In this document: positions 6,957 to 9,496 of the stretch, in pieces | Numbering within the stretch: position 1 is the stretch's first letter | Layout: each line of letters starts with the position of its first letter | Source of the DNA: Nitrospirota bacterium | Lineage (GTDB): Bacteria; Nitrospirota; Thermodesulfovibrionia; Thermodesulfovibrionales; Magnetobacteriaceae | Assembly: GCA_015233265.1 (NCBI GenBank) | Contig: JADFXZ010000026.1 | Span: 1-9,496, forward strand | Length of the DNA stretch: 9,496 nucleotides | Direction of reading: 5' to 3' | Program-made: the position numbers and the translations under genes | The notes under the pieces: model-generated | The model's database searches: none | What the model was told of the DNA's origin: nothing | The model's input: only the letters and a program-made list of their open reading frames with translations

Positions 6957-7360
6957 TATGATTTATCCTTGCTCTGGTCTGCCTTTGCCACAGGGGCTTT
7001 AGGCACATAATCCACAAATTCCAGGACGGCCATCTCCGCTTGGTCTTTTAATCTCCTGCGTGTCCTGACAATCCTCAAATACCCACCGTTTCTTGAGGTA
7101 AAACGCGGGGCAATCTCGGCAAACAGCTTAGCGATGACCTTGCGGTTAGGAATATTTGAAAGCGCCACTCGTTTAGCGTGTAAGTCCCCTCTCTTACCAA
7201 GGGTCACCATCTTCTCGACTAATCCTTTGACGGCCTTTGCCTTTATCAGGGTCGTCTCTATCCTCTCATACTCCAGCACGGCTGTTATCAGGCTCCTAAA
7301 TAAGGCCTTTCGCTGATTTGCCGTCCTGTTAAAATGCCTGGCGTCTATCTTATGGCGCAT
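6956..7360 (-). CDS. rplQ: 50S ribosomal protein L17
   Basis: L17 (134 aa) binds 23S rRNA near the peptide exit tunnel. The N-terminus MRHKIDARHFNRTANQRKAL is an almost canonical L17 start, followed by the LITAVLEYERIETTLIKAKA segment, the LFAEIAPRF region and the GGYLRIVRTRRRLKDQAEMA core near 97-116. The C-terminus carries a short charged extension (KADQSKDKS). A GGAGGAGG precedes the ATG by six bases, and the rpoA stop lies two bases upstream. The stop TAA shares one base with the ATG of the next small gene (TAATG), an arrangement typical of translational coupling, so the operon does not end at rplQ as it often does. Confidence 0.98.
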   Translation of the reverse strand: MRHKIDARHFNRTANQRKALFRSLITAVLEYERIETTLIKAKAVKGLVEKMVTLGKRGDLHAKRVALSNIPNRKVIAKLFAEIAPRFTSRNGGYLRIVRTRRRLKDQAEMAVLEFVDYVPKAPVAKADQSKDKS

Positions 7361-7362
7361 GG

Positions 7363-8448
7363 TCAGCCTCCTCCATTTTCTATTTTCAGCTCTCTTCTGA
7401 CGGCATCCATATCTATTTTAATATTAAAATCCAGCCCCAAACTCAACAGTACTTCCCGTATTTCATCGAGAGATTTCCTGCCAAAATTCTTCATTTTCAA
7501 CATCTCGTGGTCATTTCTCTGTACCAGCTCGTAAATATGCTTAATGTCCGCGTTTTTCAGACAATTTTGCGAACGCACTGAAAACTCAAGCTCGTCAACG
7601 GTTTTCAGGAGATTTCTATTAAATTCCTTGCCTGCAAGGGTAATCGGCTCAGACGGCTCAGGAGTGCTGACAACTGGCTCATCCTCCTCTGCCTCAACCA
7701 CTTCAGCTGCCCTTTCCACTACTTCCTCCTCCATATCTTCCACCAAAAGGAAATAGCTCATATGCTTGGTCAGTATCTTTGTGGCCTTCGTAAGGGCTGC
7801 CTTTGGGTCTATGCTGCCGTCTGTCCATATCTCTATCAACAATTTATCGTAGTCCGTCGCCTTTCCGACCCTGGTTTTTTCTACATTAAAAACAACCTTT
7901 CTTATAGGCGTGAAAATAGCGTCTATCGTTATCGTCCCAAGAGGCATATCCTCTTTAGTCATTTCCTCAGATGGTATGTAACCCCTGCCCTTATTGATAC
8001 ACAGCTCAACCTTGAACTCTGAGTCCCTGTCAAGCGTTGCTATGTGAGCCTCTGGATTGAGCAGCTCCAACCTCGAATCCGCCTTTATGTCCTTTGCCGT
8101 AATGACACGGCTGCCAGCTGCATCTCCAACTATATCTATTGACGCTGACAACTGCTCATCTCCGTGGAGCCTGAATCGGAGCTTTTTAAGATTTAACACT
8201 ATTTGTACGACATCTTCTTTGACACCCTTTATCGTTGAGAATTCATGATACACGCCTTCAAACTTAACAGAGGTAATGGCAGCGCCTTCAATAGAAGACA
8301 AAAGAACCCTTCTCAAGGCGTTTCCTATCGTTATGCCATATCCTCTTTCCAATGGTTCAGCAATCAGTCTTCCGTAAGTACCGGTAAACGTCTCTTCCTC
8401 AAAATACACGTTTTCCGGCAGCTGAAACCCACTATTTTCAAGCAACAT
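7363..8448 (-). CDS. rpoA: DNA-directed RNA polymerase subunit alpha
   Basis: Alpha (361 aa) dimerises to start core RNA polymerase assembly and contacts UP elements and activators through its C-terminal domain. The N-terminal domain (about 1-235) has the dimer-interface motif with GNALRRVLLSS near 42-52 and the KGVKEDV segment near 74-80. The C-terminal domain (about 278-340) has SVRSQNC near 290-296, placing R292 and N295 at the equivalents of E. coli R265 and N268, and the FGRKSLDEI helix near 322-330. The protein is about 30 residues longer than E. coli alpha. The excess is mostly an extended interdomain linker (about 237-278) whose first part is very acidic, plus a short tail ending in three glycines. 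A GGAGG lies four bases before the ATG, and rpsD ends 15 bases upstream. Confidence 0.98.
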   Translation of the reverse strand: MLLENSGFQLPENVYFEEETFTGTYGRLIAEPLERGYGITIGNALRRVLLSSIEGAAITSVKFEGVYHEFSTIKGVKEDVVQIVLNLKKLRFRLHGDEQLSASIDIVGDAAGSRVITAKDIKADSRLELLNPEAHIATLDRDSEFKVELCINKGRGYIPSEEMTKEDMPLGTITIDAIFTPIRKVVFNVEKTRVGKATDYDKLLIEIWTDGSIDPKAALTKATKILTKHMSYFLLVEDMEEEVVERAAEVVEAEEDEPVVSTPEPSEPITLAGKEFNRNLLKTVDELEFSVRSQNCLKNADIKHIYELVQRNDHEMLKMKNFGRKSLDEIREVLLSLGLDFNIKIDMDAVRRELKIENGGG

Positions 8449-8463
8449 AATGCCTCCGTTTAA

Positions 8464-9090
8464 TTATCTCGAATAAAACTCAACGATCAACTGCTCTTTA
8501 GCAGCCAATGGTATATCGTCTCTACTTGGCACATGCAGGATTTTGCCTTTCAACCCGGCAAAATCTACCTCCAGCCACGACAATACTCCCTCGTGCTGCT
8601 GCCTTTGAAGATTCTCACCAAAGACGCTTAATTTTTTACTTGACTCATGAACCGAGATCTCATCACCAACCTTAACATTATACGAAGGGATGTTGACCTT
8701 CTTGCTGTTAACTCGAAAGTGCCCGTGCAACACCAGCTGCCTGGCCTGGTTTCTATTAGACGTAAATCCCATTCTGTAGACTATGTTGTCAAGCCTGCGC
8801 TCGAGAAACTGCAGCAGAAGCTCGCCAGTAATGCCCCTCTTCTTTTCCGCTTCCTTAAAATACTTGCTGAACTGCTTCTCCAACAGCCCGTATATGCGCT
8901 TTACCTTCTGCTTTTCCTTGAGCTGAACGGCATAATCAGAGAGTTTTCCCCGCCTCTGACCGTGCTGCCCGGGTGGGTATTTCCTCTTATCTATTGCACA
9001 TTTGTCCGTAGTACAACGGCTGCCTTTCAAAAATAACTTCTCTCCGTCACGTCTGCACAGCTTACATAACGCATCTCTATATCTTGCCAT
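8464..9090 (-). CDS. rpsD: 30S ribosomal protein S4 (zinc-type, four cysteines)
   Basis: S4 (208 aa) is a primary 16S rRNA-binding protein that nucleates assembly of the 30S body; in several bacteria it also represses translation of its own operon. The N-terminal domain keeps cysteines C9, C12, C26 and C31 in the spacing C-x2-C-x13-C-x4-C, the zinc-binding arrangement of C+ S4 proteins such as that of Thermus, whereas many genomes carry a C- version. The S4 RNA-binding domain follows, with RRLDNIVYRMGF near 97-108 and the QARQLVLHGHFRVN segment after it. The C-terminal IVEFYSR ending is canonical. The gap to rpsK is two bases. A GGAGG lies 11 bases before the ATG and is part of an inverted repeat with CCTCC in the last rpsK codons. 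Confidence 0.98.
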   Translation of the reverse strand: MARYRDALCKLCRRDGEKLFLKGSRCTTDKCAIDKRKYPPGQHGQRRGKLSDYAVQLKEKQKVKRIYGLLEKQFSKYFKEAEKKRGITGELLLQFLERRLDNIVYRMGFTSNRNQARQLVLHGHFRVNSKKVNIPSYNVKVGDEISVHESSKKLSVFGENLQRQQHEGVLSWLEVDFAGLKGKILHVPSRDDIPLAAKEQLIVEFYSR

Positions 9091-9092
9091 AG

Positions 9093-9482
9093 CTACACAC
9101 GCCTCCTTTTTGGAGGTTTGCAGCCGTTGTGCGGCACCGGCGTAACATCCCTGATTACATTTATATCGATTCCAGCTGCCTGAATTGCCCTTATGGCCGA
9201 TTCTCTGCCAGCACCCGGACCTTTTATAAACACATCTATCTGCTTCATCCCCATTTCTATCGCCTTTTTAGCAGCCGTGTCAGCCGCCATCTGCGCGGCA
9301 TAGGGCGTACCCTTTCTTGAGCCTCTGAAACCAAGACTGCCAGCACTTGACCACACCAGCACATTGCCAATCTGGTCACTTATCGTCACCAGCGTATTGT
9401 TAAACGTTGTCTGCACATGGGCTACACCGTTGGCCACTCTTTTTTTCTCTTTCTTTGGCCCTTTACGTTTCCTGGGCGGCAT
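9093..9482 (-). CDS. rpsK: 30S ribosomal protein S11
   Basis: S11 (129 aa) sits on the platform of the small subunit and helps form the mRNA exit and E-site region with S7 and S18. The sequence shows the family pattern throughout: a basic N-terminus (residues 1-15, rich in Lys and Arg), the FNNT segment near residue 27, the GFRGSRKGTPYAAQ segment near 51-64, the GPGAGRE segment near 88-94, and the C-terminal DVTPVPHNGC followed by a KPPKRRRV tail. Length is normal for the family. The ATG is preceded by a strong AAAGGAGGT Shine-Dalgarno five bases upstream, which fixes the start. It is the first gene of the alpha-operon block visible here; rpsM (S13) would be expected just outside the right edge. 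The end of the gene also encodes half of a hairpin containing the rpsD Shine-Dalgarno. Confidence 0.98.
   Translation of the reverse strand: MPPRKRKGPKKEKKRVANGVAHVQTTFNNTLVTISDQIGNVLVWSSAGSLGFRGSRKGTPYAAQMAADTAAKKAIEMGMKQIDVFIKGPGAGRESAIRAIQAAGIDINVIRDVTPVPHNGCKPPKRRRV
9102..9116 (-). promoter_or_regulatory. Hairpin holding the rpsD Shine-Dalgarno
   Basis: In the mRNA the sequence CCUCC-AAAAA-GGAGG forms a perfect five-pair stem with a five-base loop. The 3' arm is the only good Shine-Dalgarno for rpsD, and both arms lie inside the last codons of rpsK (the KPPKRRR stretch). When rpsK is not being translated the site can be masked; a ribosome finishing rpsK would open it. This would couple S4 synthesis to S11 synthesis. 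The pairing is seen directly; the regulatory effect is inferred. Confidence 0.5.
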
Positions 9483-9496
9483 TATTTACCTCCTTT

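Noticed and set aside
8647..9036. 129-codon plus-strand frame opposite rpsD
   Set aside because: Antisense to a canonical S4 gene and without recognisable protein features.
1..9496. CRISPR array, tRNA, rRNA, insertion sequence or phage signs
   Set aside because: No regularly spaced repeats, cloverleaf sequence, transposase motifs or terminal inverted repeats were seen on reading both strands.

Overview
The window (about 45-48% GC by eye) carries a run of genes all on the minus strand, so it is read from right to left. Its right third is the classic bacterial alpha operon, rpsK-rpsD-rpoA-rplQ. The protein styles (four-cysteine zinc-type S4, RNA polymerase alpha with an expanded acidic linker, multidomain REC-PAS-PAS kinases, FGE-sulfatase-fold secreted protein) suggest a free-living Gram-negative anaerobe-type lineage such as Nitrospirota or a deltaproteobacterium. 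That placement is an impression, not a result.

Right to left. (1) 9482-6956: S11, S4, RNA polymerase alpha and L17, tightly packed with good Shine-Dalgarno sites. (2) 6956-6795: a tiny membrane-protein gene whose ATG overlaps the L17 stop (TAATG). Its frame is interrupted by one TGA after 29 codons and then runs 23 more sense codons to TAA. A hairpin with its loop about 20 nt past the TGA resembles a bacterial SECIS element, so this may be an unannotated small selenoprotein; it is the most interesting item here. (3) 6794-6690: a short leader with competing hairpins. (4) 6689-3502: a soluble histidine-kinase-like protein with a degenerate ATP-binding G1 box, a YggS/PROSC-type PLP protein and an M20 peptidase T-like metallopeptidase. 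These are packed end to end and closed by a weak intrinsic terminator at about 3481-3503. (5) 3501-3053: about 450 bp of non-coding DNA with small inverted and direct repeats. (6) 3052-93: a cytoplasmic REC-PAS-PAS-HisKA-HATPase kinase followed by a secreted, cysteine-rich FGE-sulfatase-fold protein without the copper cysteines of true FGE. (7) 92-1: edge sequence with no gene I can support.

The first block appears to be one long transcription unit in which the translation and transcription core genes are followed by a membrane micro-protein, a signalling protein and two metabolic housekeeping genes. The kinase plus FGE-fold pair forms a second, separate unit. No selA, selB, selC or selD is present in the window, so the selenoprotein reading cannot be settled from here.
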